Source: Methylobacterium nodulans ORS 2060 (GTDB taxonomy: Bacteria; Pseudomonadota; Alphaproteobacteria; Rhizobiales; Beijerinckiaceae). Taken from it: a stretch of DNA of 64,000 nucleotides. The DNA is taken from assembly GCF_000022085.1 (NCBI RefSeq), contig NC_011887.1, forward strand, positions 186,001 through 250,000, given 5' to 3'. This document shows positions 50,612 to 60,907 of this stretch, in pieces. The position numbers and the translations under genes are program-made. The notes under the pieces were generated by a model. That model made no database searches. It was not told the origin of the DNA and worked only from the letters and a program-made list of their open reading frames with translations. Within the stretch, counting starts at the first letter, position 1, and each line of letters begins with the position of its first letter.

Positions 50612-51513
50612 GGGAGCTCTCCGGAAGGAATGTCGGACGGGTCGGCCTTGCACGCCGATCCAGCGTGCGGCCGGTCTCGTGTGCGAGGCGGGATAGCGAG
50701 GAGTTGGGCTTCACGTTGGAACGTCGCGTCGACCAATCGCCCGCAGAGCGCGGGCGCCTCGGCGTTCAGGGCCGCGATCGCGGCCTCGGTCGTGCCGCCG
50801 GGCGTGGCCGTGCGCGCGACGACGTCCTCGAAGCTCAAGCCCTCGTCGAGGATGGCCGCTAGGGCCGCGACGGACTCCGTCATCATGGCACGCAGCTCCG
50901 TCGGCCCGAACGCGCGCGCCCGGGCGGCGTTGGCCTCCAGGAACGCCGAGCAGAACGCGGCCAAGATGGCGGGCGCGGATCCGGCGAGATTGGACGCGAT
51001 GCGGCCGTCCGCCGGATCGGCCAGGACCGGCCGGCAGAAGCGCTGGAGCAGGGCGCAGATGCGCTCGACCTGCTCAGGTCCGGCGCCGGGACTGGGCGTG
51101 ACCAGGCACACGCCCCGCCCAGCGGCATGCGCGGGCGACAAGATCACCTTGACGATGGGACGGGCGCACCGGCACCCGAGGTCCGGCAGGGGCACGGCAT
51201 TGGTGACGCTCATCAGGACGGCGTCCGCCCGCATGTGCGGGGCGACCGCCGACACGCCGTCGCGGTAGGCCTCCGGAGGCAGGCATGGGACAACCACGTT
51301 GGCGTGGACCGCCAGGCGCTCGGAGTCCATGACCTCGACACCGGGCCACGCCGCCGTGGCCGCGGCGACCCGCGCCGGATCGCGTCCCGCAGCGATCACG
51401 CGCGTCTCCGGTGCGAAGCGGCGGAGGGCAGCGAGCAACACCATCCCGATCCGGCCGAGACCGATCAGGCCGACGGTCGGCGCGGGATCAAGGGGCCGGG
51501 CGCTGGGTTTCAC
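50602..51513 (-). CDS. pyrroline-5-carboxylate reductase (ProC)-like oxidoreductase
   Basis: 303 residues from GTG 51513, preceded by GAGG. The NAD(P)-binding motif is VGLIGLGRIGMVLLAALRRF; ADAVLMSVTNAVPLPDL and PIVKVILSPAHAAGRGVCLV follow; the C-terminal dimerisation domain carries the ProC signature ATPGGTTEAAIAAL after MMTESVAALAAILDEGLSFE. It is therefore a ProC-family imine reductase or dehydrogenase rather than a general 6-phosphogluconate dehydrogenase. In this setting it could reduce a cyclic or N-methyl imine made by the neighbouring flavoenzyme. It is the first gene of the three-gene catabolic unit; 290 bases separate it from the ABC transporter. Confidence 0.78.
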   Translation of the reverse strand: MKPSARPLDPAPTVGLIGLGRIGMVLLAALRRFAPETRVIAAGRDPARVAAATAAWPGVEVMDSERLAVHANVVVPCLPPEAYRDGVSAVAPHMRADAVLMSVTNAVPLPDLGCRCARPIVKVILSPAHAAGRGVCLVTPSPGAGPEQVERICALLQRFCRPVLADPADGRIASNLAGSAPAILAAFCSAFLEANAARARAFGPTELRAMMTESVAALAAILDEGLSFEDVVARTATPGGTTEAAIAALNAEAPALCGRLVDATFQREAQLLAIPPRTRDRPHAGSACKADPSDIPSGELPCR

Positions 51514-51803
51514 GGATCAAACCTCGTGGGTCAGGGCGCTCGATCGAGGGACGCGAGCGCCCGGGACGCCCCGCCACGAGCGGCGGGGCAGTGTTCACTG
51601 CGGGGATGCCGCCGGGCGAAGCCTGACAACTTTGCTGTCCAGATCACCGGCGCCCCGTGCGTTCGAGCGCCTCCTCCTGTGATTAGGCATGGCGCCGCGC
51701 CCGGCCCGTGAGAGGAGAGGTGATCACGCGGGAGCGCCGGCGGCACGGATGCGCGTGTTGAAATTACCCTAAAGAACCCGAACAGCTATCGGACCTATTC
51801 TGT

Positions 51804-52572
<769 letters not shown>

Positions 52573-52586
<14 letters not shown>

Positions 52587-53409
52587 ATCTGCGCTCCAGC
52601 CTACGAGTCCAAAGAGCAATCGGGTAGATGTAGAGGAAAAATAAGCACAGCAGGAACAAGTAAAACGGCAGCAACAGCTCCGGGCGCGAGCCGGCAGCCT
52701 CCATGCCTGCTTGAGCGTTGGCGACCGCCTCGTGCACGCTGAAGATCGAAGCCATCGGCGTCGACAGCGTCAGCATCGCGTACCAGTTCATCCACGGAGG
52801 GATGCAGCGACGGACGCACTGCGGCAGGATGATGTACCGCAAGGTCTGAGCCCGGGTGAACGCGAGCCCTTCGGCCGATTCCCATTGCCCCGACGGGATC
52901 GATCGGACTGCGCCGCGCAGGATCTCGCTGATGTTTCCCATGACCGGCAACGCGAAAGCCAGGGTGGCCTTGCTCCAGTCGGGAACCGGAACCCTCAACC
53001 CGTGCGGCAGACGAATCTCGACGGGCATGAAGTACGTCACCAAGAACAGGATCACCAGCCACGGCGAGTTGCGCAACAGATGTGTGACGAACCGCGCGGG
53101 CAGCCGGACGGCCGAAATCGTGCTGATCTGCAGCAGACCGAGGCCTGTCCCGAGGATTGTGGCCATCGCCATCGCGAGAAAGCTCATGGCCAAGTTCAAG
53201 GCAAAGCCCTGCAGAATGAATGGGGACCATTCGAGGAGAGTGGTCAGCGCCGTGGGCCCAGAGCCGAGCACGAACGAACGGCTCACCGCAAAGGCAAGGG
53301 AAACCCCCAGGGCCAGGAGCAAGAGGATGACGTGTCCCGCCCGGAGGCCTCTCAGAAACTGCCCTTCCCGGAGACGCGCCATGTTCAGCTGAAATGCCGG
53401 CTGTCTCAT
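52573..53409 (-). CDS. amino acid ABC transporter permease
   Basis: 278 residues from ATG 53409, which overlaps the stop of the preceding permease (ATGA). Helices include VILLLLALGVSLAFAVSRSF, FALNLAMSFLAMAMATILGT and FYLFLLCLFFLYIYPIALW. The permease EAA-type loop is SGQWESAEGLAFTRAQTLRY followed by ILPQCVRRCIPPWMN. It belongs to the HisM/GlnP class, which usually pair as heterodimers, here with the product of 53406-54152. Confidence 0.9.
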
Positions 53410-54152
53410 TGGCCGTATCCTGGAAGAACGAGCTTGCGTTCGATCGCGTGCAGGCCGGCCGCCAGGAGCGTGACGACGACAATGTAAAATCCGAACAGCA
53501 CCAGCATCATCTCCGGGACGTTCAGGTTGTCGGACCAGACCTGGTTCAGGACGTACGTCATCTCCGGAACCGTGATGATGTACGCAAGCGATGTCGTTTT
53601 CGCGAGGCTCACCAGGTTGTTGGTCAAGGCCGGCAAGCTGATGCGGAACGCCAAGGGCAGCGTGATGTAGAGATATGTTTGCAAACGCGAAAAGCAGAGA
53701 CTTTCGGCCGCCTCGAGAGTTGAGTCGGGCACGGCCTCGATGCCTGCCCTGAATATCTCGACGTTGAACGCACCGCCGAATATGCCCAGGGAGATAACCG
53801 CCCAGGCGAAGGAGGAGACGACCGGCTGCGAGTAGCCGCCCATGTCGATAGCAGGGGTGAAAGCCCCGAGGCCGAAGTAGAAAAACAGCAGCTGGATCAT
53901 CGGAGGGGTGTTGCGGAACGCCTGGATGTAGGCGCCGACCCCCACCCGCAGCGCCGGAGACTTGGCGCCCTGGGCCCAAGCACCGAGCACGCCGATCACC
54001 AGGGATAGCGACAACGACCAGAAAATCAGCTGCAGGGTTGTCGAGGCGCCCGAGACGAAACGGCCATATTCATACGGATCGTAGAATATGTTGAAATTCA
54101 TCCCCGTACGCTCGTACATTCCTCGAAAGAATGGGCCGATGATCTCTAGCAT
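53406..54152 (-). CDS. amino acid ABC transporter permease
   Basis: 248 residues. Family features: FVSGASTTLQLIFWSLSLSL, AYIQAFRNTPPMIQLLFFYF (the class hallmark) and the EAA loop DSTLEAAESLCFSRLQTYLY with ITLPLAFRISLPALTNN. Five or so transmembrane helices. Starts 44 bases after the binding-protein stop with only a weak ribosome site. Partner of the following permease. Confidence 0.9.
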   Translation of the reverse strand: MLEIIGPFFRGMYERTGMNFNIFYDPYEYGRFVSGASTTLQLIFWSLSLSLVIGVLGAWAQGAKSPALRVGVGAYIQAFRNTPPMIQLLFFYFGLGAFTPAIDMGGYSQPVVSSFAWAVISLGIFGGAFNVEIFRAGIEAVPDSTLEAAESLCFSRLQTYLYITLPLAFRISLPALTNNLVSLAKTTSLAYIITVPEMTYVLNQVWSDNLNVPEMMLVLFGFYIVVVTLLAAGLHAIERKLVLPGYGQ

Positions 54153-54196
54153 CTCGACACCCCATTAGGCAAAATGAAAATCTCGAGCGGCCTCAT

Positions 54197-55042
54197 TTAC
54201 TTGAGATATGAGGTATCCCAATGCAGTTTTTGTTGCTGCTGCACGAACCAGTCGGACGTATTTACGCCCCACTTCTTTCCGAGCTCGATGAGTTTGCCTT
54301 CGGCTTGCCAGCGGTAGGCCATACCGGCCATGAATGCACCCCAGCCCCTGTTAAGCTCGTCGAGCGGGACGGCAGCGGCCCATGGGTTGTTGTAGAGCAC
54401 CGGGACCGGCATCTCATAACCTTCCCACTCTGGCAGGGCGAGGTCGGCCATGATGCTGACGTCATCGTAGAGCCAGGCGATGCACTTGCCCGCGCGCAGA
54501 CCTTCCTTCCCTTCGGTGTTCCCGGCAAAGGCAATCAAGTTGGCGTGCAGCTCAGTCTGAACCTGCTTATTGTAGTAGTTGCCCTGCTTGCCACACACGG
54601 GCTTGTTGGCGATATCCTTCCAGTCCTTGATCGCTCCCTTCTTGGCAAGCAGCGTCGGTCCGGACGACCAGTACGCAGGCTCGATTATCCCGACGACCTT
54701 GCGGCGATCGGTGGCGTCGTACATGCCCCCGATGATGAGATCGATCTTGCCCTGCTGAAGGAACTGAATCCTGTTGGCCGAGGTGATGATCACCGGCTCG
54801 AGCTTGACGCCGAGCGTGTCGGCCACGCTCTTGGCGAGATCGAGCTCGATCCCTTGCAGGGTTCCATCGGGCGCCGGAAATGCCCAAGGCTTGAAGGCGC
54901 CCTGCACCCCGACCCGGACCACGCCGCGATCGAGAATGTCCTTGAGGCGGCCGTCGGCCGCCCTCACCGGAGCCGCTCCCAGCGCAACCCCGAGCACCGC
55001 AGCCGCGACGGCTGCCATCTTCATCAGCTTGCCTTTCATCAT
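54197..55042 (-). CDS. ABC transporter substrate-binding protein (SBP family 3)
   Basis: 281 residues. Signal peptide MKMAAVAAAVLGVALGAAPV, then RAADGRL. The periplasmic domain has the family 3 features VVRVGVQGAFKPWAFPAPDG, LQGIELDLAKSVADTLGVKL and FLQQGKIDLIIGGMYDATDR. Two cysteines (VCGKQGNY and GKCIAWLYDD) could form a disulfide. It captures a polar, amino-acid-like ligand; the nearby demethylase, ProC-like and racemase genes suggest a methylated amino acid or betaine. ATG 55042 is preceded by GGAGGACGAG. Confidence 0.9.
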   Translation of the reverse strand: MMKGKLMKMAAVAAAVLGVALGAAPVRAADGRLKDILDRGVVRVGVQGAFKPWAFPAPDGTLQGIELDLAKSVADTLGVKLEPVIITSANRIQFLQQGKIDLIIGGMYDATDRRKVVGIIEPAYWSSGPTLLAKKGAIKDWKDIANKPVCGKQGNYYNKQVQTELHANLIAFAGNTEGKEGLRAGKCIAWLYDDVSIMADLALPEWEGYEMPVPVLYNNPWAAAVPLDELNRGWGAFMAGMAYRWQAEGKLIELGKKWGVNTSDWFVQQQQKLHWDTSYLK

Positions 55043-55083
55043 GTCTCGTCCTCCATCCTCCCACTCGACAGTCTATTCCTTTT

Positions 55084-56604
55084 TCACCGCGCGAACCTGG
55101 AATTCTGGTAGCGTAAAAAGCTTTCGACCTGCGCCGAGACATCACTCTGAGACCATCCCAAGAGGTCAGAAACGGCCTCTGCTGCCGACTGGACCGTGTC
55201 GCGGTCGAGGTGACGTCCCCATCCCATCCCGGTGCGCGTGTAAAGAATGCCCTTCAAGTCGCGCGCGTGTTCCGCGATGACGGCGTGGCGCAGCAATGCC
55301 GCGCTCCCTTGGGCAGGATCCGGCCGCGGTCTGGAAGAGGGCGTCCCGGGCCGCCGCGCGCGTGGCTGTCCCGAAGGCTTGAGCGCTCGCGCGACCACGT
55401 CGCGAAGCTCGCGGCCGGCGCTCAGATGTGACATCACCGGGCCCGCGGTCATCGCGAAGACGCCCGGCATGCCGCGATCGGCGAGATCGTGAATTTCGCG
55501 GATCCGGCGTCCCATCGGCTGCCGGGCATCGAAGCCGAGCGGTCGGACACCGGCCCACGTGAACTCGACGTGGGACTTCCGCAGCCCCAACCCGGGAAGC
55601 AGGAAATTGGCTTCCTCAAGCAGGAAGGAAATGTCGTCATCAGTGGCGACGGCGTCGCCGGCATCGCCGTCATACTTTGTCTCGGTCGGACCGAAGTAGA
55701 ACAGGTCGCCATCCAGCGGGAGACAGTAGAAGGGCATTCCACCGCGATGCAGACAGGCGATGCCATGACCCGCGTATCGCTGCGGCAGGCGGACCACGAT
55801 GTGAGATCCCTTGGTGCCTGTCACGAGCGGTGATCGCGGCTCGTCGACGATCCCGGCGATGACGCCGTCGGACCACGTCCCGGCGAGGTTGAGCACGACG
55901 GGCGCCTCGACCAAGTCCGTGCCGCCATCGCTCGACAGTTGCAGGAGCCAATGTCCGTCCGCTGACCGCCCCGCAAACCCGGCCTTCGTGAACAGGCGCA
56001 GTTCCGCGCCGTTGCGCTCGGCCTCCAGGGCGGCTTCCACGCAGAGCCGATCCGGCGAGTCGATGATGTATTCGCGGTAGGTTGCGATGGAGCGGAGGCT
56101 TTCCCGATCCCGCAGATCACCCGCGAAGGGCACGAGTTGGTCGAAATCCCGCGTGATGCGCCGGTAGTCGAGCGGCGGCCGCGCCGGACCGAGGCGCTTC
56201 AGCAGGCCGAACCCCAGATCGAGATGCCACCCCTTGACGTCACCGTCGCTGTAAAGGGGGAAGCACATCGTGAAAGGCTTGCAGTTGTCTGGCTTCAGAT
56301 CGCTGAGCTCGGCTCGCGCCTGCATCGCCGCGCGCGCCATGGTCATGGCGCCGGCAAGTCGCCTGGGTGAGGAGAGGAAGGTCCGAACCGGATGCGCCGT
56401 CTCGAAGTATCGCAATCCGCAATGCAGAATTCTCGATGACCGGCTGGACGCACCGTTGGCGAGATCCGACATCTCGGTGAGCAGAACCTTGTACCCGCCC
56501 GCAGCCAGTTCGCGCGCCGCGCTGGTGCCATTGATGCCGCCACCGATAATGACGACGTCGTAGCGGCTGTCACCCTTCGCGTCTCGCCGTGAGTGAGTGT
56601 CCAC
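55084..56604 (-). CDS. GlpD-like FAD-dependent oxidoreductase
   Basis: 506 residues. The FAD-binding motif is YDVVIIGGGINGTSAARELA and the glycerol-3-phosphate dehydrogenase signature GASSRSSRILHCGLRYFE follows. Central and C-terminal parts (VVLNLAGTWSDGVIAGI, GIACLHRGGMPFYCLPLDGD) agree with the D-amino-acid oxidase fold. The length fits GlpD, but its place upstream of an amino-acid importer rather than a glycerol operon leaves the substrate open: glycerol-3-phosphate or an amine are both possible. It is 41 bases before the binding protein and probably cotranscribed with it. Confidence 0.82.
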   Translation of the reverse strand: MDTHSRRDAKGDSRYDVVIIGGGINGTSAARELAAGGYKVLLTEMSDLANGASSRSSRILHCGLRYFETAHPVRTFLSSPRRLAGAMTMARAAMQARAELSDLKPDNCKPFTMCFPLYSDGDVKGWHLDLGFGLLKRLGPARPPLDYRRITRDFDQLVPFAGDLRDRESLRSIATYREYIIDSPDRLCVEAALEAERNGAELRLFTKAGFAGRSADGHWLLQLSSDGGTDLVEAPVVLNLAGTWSDGVIAGIVDEPRSPLVTGTKGSHIVVRLPQRYAGHGIACLHRGGMPFYCLPLDGDLFYFGPTETKYDGDAGDAVATDDDISFLLEEANFLLPGLGLRKSHVEFTWAGVRPLGFDARQPMGRRIREIHDLADRGMPGVFAMTAGPVMSHLSAGRELRDVVARALKPSGQPRARRPGTPSSRPRPDPAQGSAALLRHAVIAEHARDLKGILYTRTGMGWGRHLDRDTVQSAAEAVSDLLGWSQSDVSAQVESFLRYQNSRFAR

Positions 56605-56706
56605 TGCCCTTCCTCAAAACCGACGACCTGCCAGAGCTAACCTCGGAAAGCGAAATGCGCAAAATTGAATGTTCGTGGAGCGTTATGCGACTTACGCATA
56701 TCGGGC

Positions 56707-57609
56707 TCAGCCCGGAAAGCCCGACATCAAGCGATCACGTTCCGAGGCCAAAAAATCCAGCAGAGCGTCTGCAGCAGGGTTGGCTGGACGGGATTCAGGG
56801 CGCAGGAGCGCGACGTTGAAAGGTATTGTCGGCACAAAGCGTACGAGTTGCACGCGGCTGTCCAGTTGCTTCAGGGCGGTATACGGATCCACTAGGCCGA
56901 TACCCACGCCTTGCTTGACCAATTCGTAGACGGTCATCGAAAGCGGGGCTTCGTACTGTGCCTCCAGCGGCACACCGCATGTCCTGAAAGCCTGAGCCAG
57001 CAACTGTCCCATCGCTGTGAATGACGATCCCACGATGAACGGCACCCCTCGGACGTCCGACGGCCCAACCTGAGATCGCTGAGCAAGCGGGTGATCCCGC
57101 GGAACCGCGAGCAGGTAAGGTTGATCACTGAAGATCTCAGTGCGGAAACCGGAACGTTTGAATGGCATCTCCGCCAAGCCGAAATCGACTTGCTGAGCAG
57201 CCGCCCATTCCTCCACCTGCACGGACATCTGAACGTTGAGAAGGACCCGAGTTTTGGGCCATTCCCGTGCAAAGGCTGCCAGGGTGGCGGGGATGAAATT
57301 CAGTCCCAGGGCTGGCAGCACGGCGGCCGAGATCCGGCTGCTTTCGCCCTCGGCGACCCGGGAAGCGAAGGTCTTGAGCGACTCCAACGAGACGTAGGCC
57401 CGCTCCACCTCGTCGAGCAGAAGCTGGGCGGTGCGTGTCGGCACGACCAACCCGCGCCTGCGTTCGAACAACTTCGCACCGAGTTCTGCCTCCAGCTTGT
57501 CGAGCAGGCGGCTTACTGCGGGTTGGCTCCGCCCCAAGACCTCGGCAGCCGCGCTCACCGTCCCTGTCAACATAACTGCGCGGAAAGCGGCAAGGTAAAG
57601 AAGTTTCAT
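56707..57609 (-). CDS. LysR-family transcriptional regulator
   Basis: 300 residues from ATG 57609 (MKLLYLAAFRAVMLTGTVSA); a much longer open frame upstream has no ribosome site and an unlikely composition. The winged helix-turn-helix is TVSAAAEVLGRSQPAVSRLL with LEAELGAKLFERRRGLVVPT; the effector domain follows (VDFGLAEMPFKRSGF, GVGIGLVDPYTALKQL). It is encoded upstream of and in the same direction as the GlpD-like and transporter genes, with a 102-base gap, and is the obvious candidate regulator of the catabolic cluster. The inducer is presumably the imported compound. Confidence 0.9.
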   Translation of the reverse strand: MKLLYLAAFRAVMLTGTVSAAAEVLGRSQPAVSRLLDKLEAELGAKLFERRRGLVVPTRTAQLLLDEVERAYVSLESLKTFASRVAEGESSRISAAVLPALGLNFIPATLAAFAREWPKTRVLLNVQMSVQVEEWAAAQQVDFGLAEMPFKRSGFRTEIFSDQPYLLAVPRDHPLAQRSQVGPSDVRGVPFIVGSSFTAMGQLLAQAFRTCGVPLEAQYEAPLSMTVYELVKQGVGIGLVDPYTALKQLDSRVQLVRFVPTIPFNVALLRPESRPANPAADALLDFLASERDRLMSGFPG

Positions 57610-58011
57610 TGATTTTGACCTGAGATTGCTCCGATCTTGTGGACTGTTATCGCACGGGATTGCACAACTCCCCACCACAAGACCCATTGTACAGGCGCCG
57701 GTGATGCGGCCACCGTGCTCTGCATCTGGTGACCAGTTCCCACCCCTCGGTCCGGTTGGAATGTTAGTTGGGAGGAGGTCTGTCCACCACGGGCAGCTTG
57801 GCCGGCCGAGCGGGTAGGGCCGGCACGAACACCTCGGAGCTGCGGCCGCCCCCCTGCGGAGTGTCTTCCCCAGCTCCAATCATGATCTACGCCGCCCCGA
57901 GCGTGTCGGAGATCTCGCAACTCCGAGGCTGTCTGGATGCGAAACCTCCATCAGCAACAACCTTGAGCGCTTTGGGGAGCGCGTCCGGGTCAGGCGGTTT
58001 CGTGACGGTGC
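57610..58011. other. intergenic region
   Basis: About 400 bases upstream of the LysR gene; no gene or clear signal could be supported. Confidence 0.4.
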
Positions 58012-58322
58012 TCAGACTGGCGGCCGATCGTTGATGCTGCTGATCAGGTCGAGCGTGCGCAGGATCGCCATGCTGATCCTGATGGCCTCCGTCTTTCCCG
58101 CACGGGTGGTCGGCAGGGTGGCCACGACTTCGCACTCGCTGCAACTCGCCGGACCGATAACGACCTCAAACAGGTCGTCCTTCCGGTTCGGGTGACGGGC
58201 GAGAAAGACCCCGATGCCGTCGACTTCGCCGACAGGGCGCAAGACCTCGATCAGGGGGGCAGGCTCTTGCCGCTCGCCCCACCGATCTTGCCGCGGAAAT
58301 CTGGTCGGATGACGTCGCCCAT
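58012..58322 (-). pseudogene. hypothetical protein with an apparent frameshift at a C6 tract
   Basis: ATG 58322 opens MGDVIRPDFRGKIGG, then ASGKSLPP, and stops at once after a run of six C (G at 58254-58259 on the plus strand). The adjacent frame continues with strong coding character: LIEVLRPVGEVDGIGVFLAR, VVIGPASCSECEVVATLPTT, ISMAILRTLDLISSIND, ending at 58012. One extra C would join the two into a protein of about 103 residues. The alternative start at 58332 gives an unbroken frame but an implausible N-terminus. Function unknown. Confidence 0.5.
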
Positions 58323-58392
58323 GCGCCAGCATAGCCCATGAGCCAGCGCAATGCAGCCGGGCAGTCTCTCATGCCTCCTGCAGCACGAGCGC

Positions 58393-59070
58393 TCAACTGA
58401 CGTCCGTCTCGACGCTGATCACCCCGGGATGTTGCCGCAACCGTTCAGCGATTGCCTCGATGCTGCGCTGGGACAGACGAACGAAGGTCACCGTGACCTC
58501 GTCGAGCCCCTCCGAGCCGGACTGGCGCACCACGAACTGCTTGATGCGCGACGAGCGCTCGCCCGTGACCTCCTGCAGGACGTCGATCGACATCTCGCCT
58601 GTGCGCGCCACGAGCCGCAGCGGGCGCGTCTGCATCCGCGCCTGGTAGTGTTCCTCGATGGGCTTCACCCCGGCCAGGATGATCAACACGATCAGCGTCG
58701 TGGCGACCGCCGCGACGTAGAGCCCACCGCCCACCGCAAGGCCGACCGCCGCCACGGCCCACAGGCTCGCTGCGGTAGTCAGCCCCCGCACCACCTCGCC
58801 GCGCAGCAGGATGGTGCCGGCCCCCAGGAAGCCGATTCCGGAGACGACCTGTGCGGCGACGCGAGAGGGATCGAGCACGACGTGGTTCTCACTGAGCACG
58901 TCGGAGAAGCCGAAGGCCGACACGATCATGATCAGGCACGCGCCGACAGCGACCAGCATGTGGGTGCGCAGGCCCGCCGCCCAGAGCAGGCGCTCCCGCT
59001 CCAGCCCGACGAGGCTGCCGAGCAGGGCCGAGAGGGCGAGCCGGGCGATAATCTCGATGTTGCTCAACAT
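58393..59070 (-). CDS. MgtC/SapB family membrane protein
   Basis: 225 residues from ATG 59070 behind AGGAGAG. The MgtC domain includes ALSALLGSLVGLERERLLWA, LRTHMLVAVGACLIMIVSAF, VAAQVVSGIGFLGAGTILLR and GLTTAASLWAVAAVGLAVGG, with about five helices. The cytoplasmic C-terminal domain (residues ~150-225) is an ACT-like extension (LDEVTVTFVRLSQRSIEAI, HPGVISVETDVS). Family members modulate magnesium, ATP synthase or membrane potential under nutrient limitation. Transcribed away from the phosphate pair. Confidence 0.9.
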   Translation of the reverse strand: MLSNIEIIARLALSALLGSLVGLERERLLWAAGLRTHMLVAVGACLIMIVSAFGFSDVLSENHVVLDPSRVAAQVVSGIGFLGAGTILLRGEVVRGLTTAASLWAVAAVGLAVGGGLYVAAVATTLIVLIILAGVKPIEEHYQARMQTRPLRLVARTGEMSIDVLQEVTGERSSRIKQFVVRQSGSEGLDEVTVTFVRLSQRSIEAIAERLRQHPGVISVETDVS

Positions 59071-59227
59071 GGCCCACTCTCCTGGTGACGGTCACCGTCA
59101 GCCGCTGGAAACCAGGGGTTCAGTCGAAGCATAGCAGCCCAAGGCAACGCTGGCGCGAACCCAATCACATGCGAGAAGTTAGCCGGCTGTCGTGTTGGTG
59201 CCTATGAGCGGTGTGGCGGAGGTCGGG

Positions 59228-59872
59228 ATGCTGGGCTGGTTCCGGGCGCTGATGCCCAAGGAGGATCGCTTCTTCGACCTGTTCGAGCGCCATGCTCGCA
59301 CGCTCGTCGCAGGCGCAGAGGCGCTCCAGGAGCTGCTCAAGGGCGGGGAGGCGGTGCCGCGCTACTGCCAGATCATCGCCGAGCGCGAGCACGAGGCCGA
59401 CGACATCTCCCGCGAGGTGCTGCTCGCGGTGCGGCGCAGCTTCATCACGCCGTTCGACCGCGGCGACATCAAGGACCTGATCCAGTCGATGGACGACGCC
59501 ATCGACCAGATGCACCGCACCGCCAAGGCCATCGCCCTGTTCGAGCTGCGTGAGTTTGATCCGGTCATGCGCGAGATGGGGGGCACGATCCTGGAGGCCG
59601 CCAAGCTCACCGCCGAGGCCGTCCCGTTGCTCCACAAGGTCGGCACCCACGCGGCCCGCCTCGCGGCCCTGACCGAGCAGGTGGTGCGGGTGGAGGGCCG
59701 CTCCGACGCATTGCACGAGCAGGGCCTCAAGAGCCTCTACCTCACGCACGGACGCACCGACCCCATGGCCTACATCGTCGGCAGCGAGATCCTCGGCCAC
59801 CTGGAGGACGCGGTCGACCGCTTCGAGGATGTCGCCAATGAGATCAGCGGCATCGTGATCGAGAACGTATAG
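59228..59872 (+). CDS. DUF47 family phosphate transport regulator (PhoU-like, Pit accessory protein)
   Basis: 214 residues from ATG 59228 behind GGAGGT. An all-helical PhoU-like protein: MPKEDRFFDLFERHARTLVA, AEREHEADDISREVLLAVRR and FITPFDRGDIKDLIQSMDDA match the DUF47 family, and the EREHEAD and FDRxDI motifs are the putative metal sites. It directly precedes the pit gene by eight bases, the standard arrangement in which DUF47 proteins modulate Pit-type phosphate uptake. Cytoplasmic. Confidence 0.92.
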   Translation: MLGWFRALMPKEDRFFDLFERHARTLVAGAEALQELLKGGEAVPRYCQIIAEREHEADDISREVLLAVRRSFITPFDRGDIKDLIQSMDDAIDQMHRTAKAIALFELREFDPVMREMGGTILEAAKLTAEAVPLLHKVGTHAARLAALTEQVVRVEGRSDALHEQGLKSLYLTHGRTDPMAYIVGSEILGHLEDAVDRFEDVANEISGIVIENV

Positions 59873-59880
59873 GAGCGGCG

Positions 59881-60888
59881 ATGTCCGACGCCGCGCTTGC
59901 GTTCCCGATCCTCGCCGGCCTGATCGCCGTCGCGCTCCTGTTCGACTTCCTGAACGGCCTGCACGACGCAGCGAACTCGATCGCCACAATCGTCTCGACC
60001 CGGGTGCTGCGGCCTCATTACGCGGTGTTCTGGGCAGCGTTCTTCAACTTCATCGCCTTCCTGTTCTTCGGCCTGCACGTGGCCCAGACGCTCGGCACCG
60101 GCATCATCGACGCGAGTCTCGTCGACGCCCGGGTGATCTTCGGGGCGCTTTCCGGGGCGATCGTCTGGAACGTGCTCACCTGGATCCTCGGCATCCCATC
60201 GAGCAGCTCGCACGCCCTGATCGGCGGCCTCGTGGGAGCGGGCGTCGCGAAGGCGGGCTGGCAGGCGGTGGTCTGGGGCGGGCTCGGCAAGACGGCGGCG
60301 GCCATCGTGCTCTCGCCGCTCCTCGGTTTCCTGCTCGCCCTGCTGCTGGTGCTGATCGTCTCCTGGCTGTTCGTGCGCTCGACGCCCTTCGCGGTCGACC
60401 GCGCCTTCCGCTTGCTGCAGTTCGTCTCCGCCTCGCTCTACTCGCTCGGCCACGGCGGCAACGACGCGCAGAAGACGATGGGGATCATCGCGGTGCTGCT
60501 CTACAGCCAGGGCCATCTCGGGCGCGAGTTCCACGTGCCCCTCTGGGTGGTGCTGTCCTGCCAGGCCGCGATGGCGGCCGGCACCCTGTTCGGCGGCTGG
60601 CGCATCGTGCACACGATGGGCTCGCGCATCACGCGCCTGACGCCGATGCAGGGATTCTGCGCCGAGACGGGCGGGGCCCTGACGCTGTTCGCCGCCACCT
60701 GGCTCGGCGTGCCAGTCTCGACCACGCACACGATCACGGGGGCGATCATCGGGGTCGGCGCCGCGCGGCGCACCTCGGCGGTGCGCTGGGGCGTGGCGAG
60801 CAACATCGTGGTGGCTTGGGTGCTCACCCTGCCGGCCGCGGCCGCGATCGGGGCGGGCGCTTACGTGCTCACCGCTCTGCTGCCTTGA
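59881..60888 (+). CDS. PiT family inorganic phosphate transporter
   Basis: 335 residues with about ten transmembrane helices. The two inverted PiT signatures are present: FDFLNGLHDAANSIATIVST near the N-terminus and GHGGNDAQKTMGIIAVLLY in the second half. Paired re-entrant segments PSSSSHALIGGLVGAGVAK and VPVSTTHTITGAIIGVGAA are also typical. It imports metal-phosphate with protons. It follows TAGGAG and is cotranscribed with the DUF47 gene. The length is that of the compact bacterial form. Confidence 0.93.
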   Translation: MSDAALAFPILAGLIAVALLFDFLNGLHDAANSIATIVSTRVLRPHYAVFWAAFFNFIAFLFFGLHVAQTLGTGIIDASLVDARVIFGALSGAIVWNVLTWILGIPSSSSHALIGGLVGAGVAKAGWQAVVWGGLGKTAAAIVLSPLLGFLLALLLVLIVSWLFVRSTPFAVDRAFRLLQFVSASLYSLGHGGNDAQKTMGIIAVLLYSQGHLGREFHVPLWVVLSCQAAMAAGTLFGGWRIVHTMGSRITRLTPMQGFCAETGGALTLFAATWLGVPVSTTHTITGAIIGVGAARRTSAVRWGVASNIVVAWVLTLPAAAAIGAGAYVLTALLP

Positions 60889-60907
60889 TAGCTGCGAGTC
60901 TGCACCT

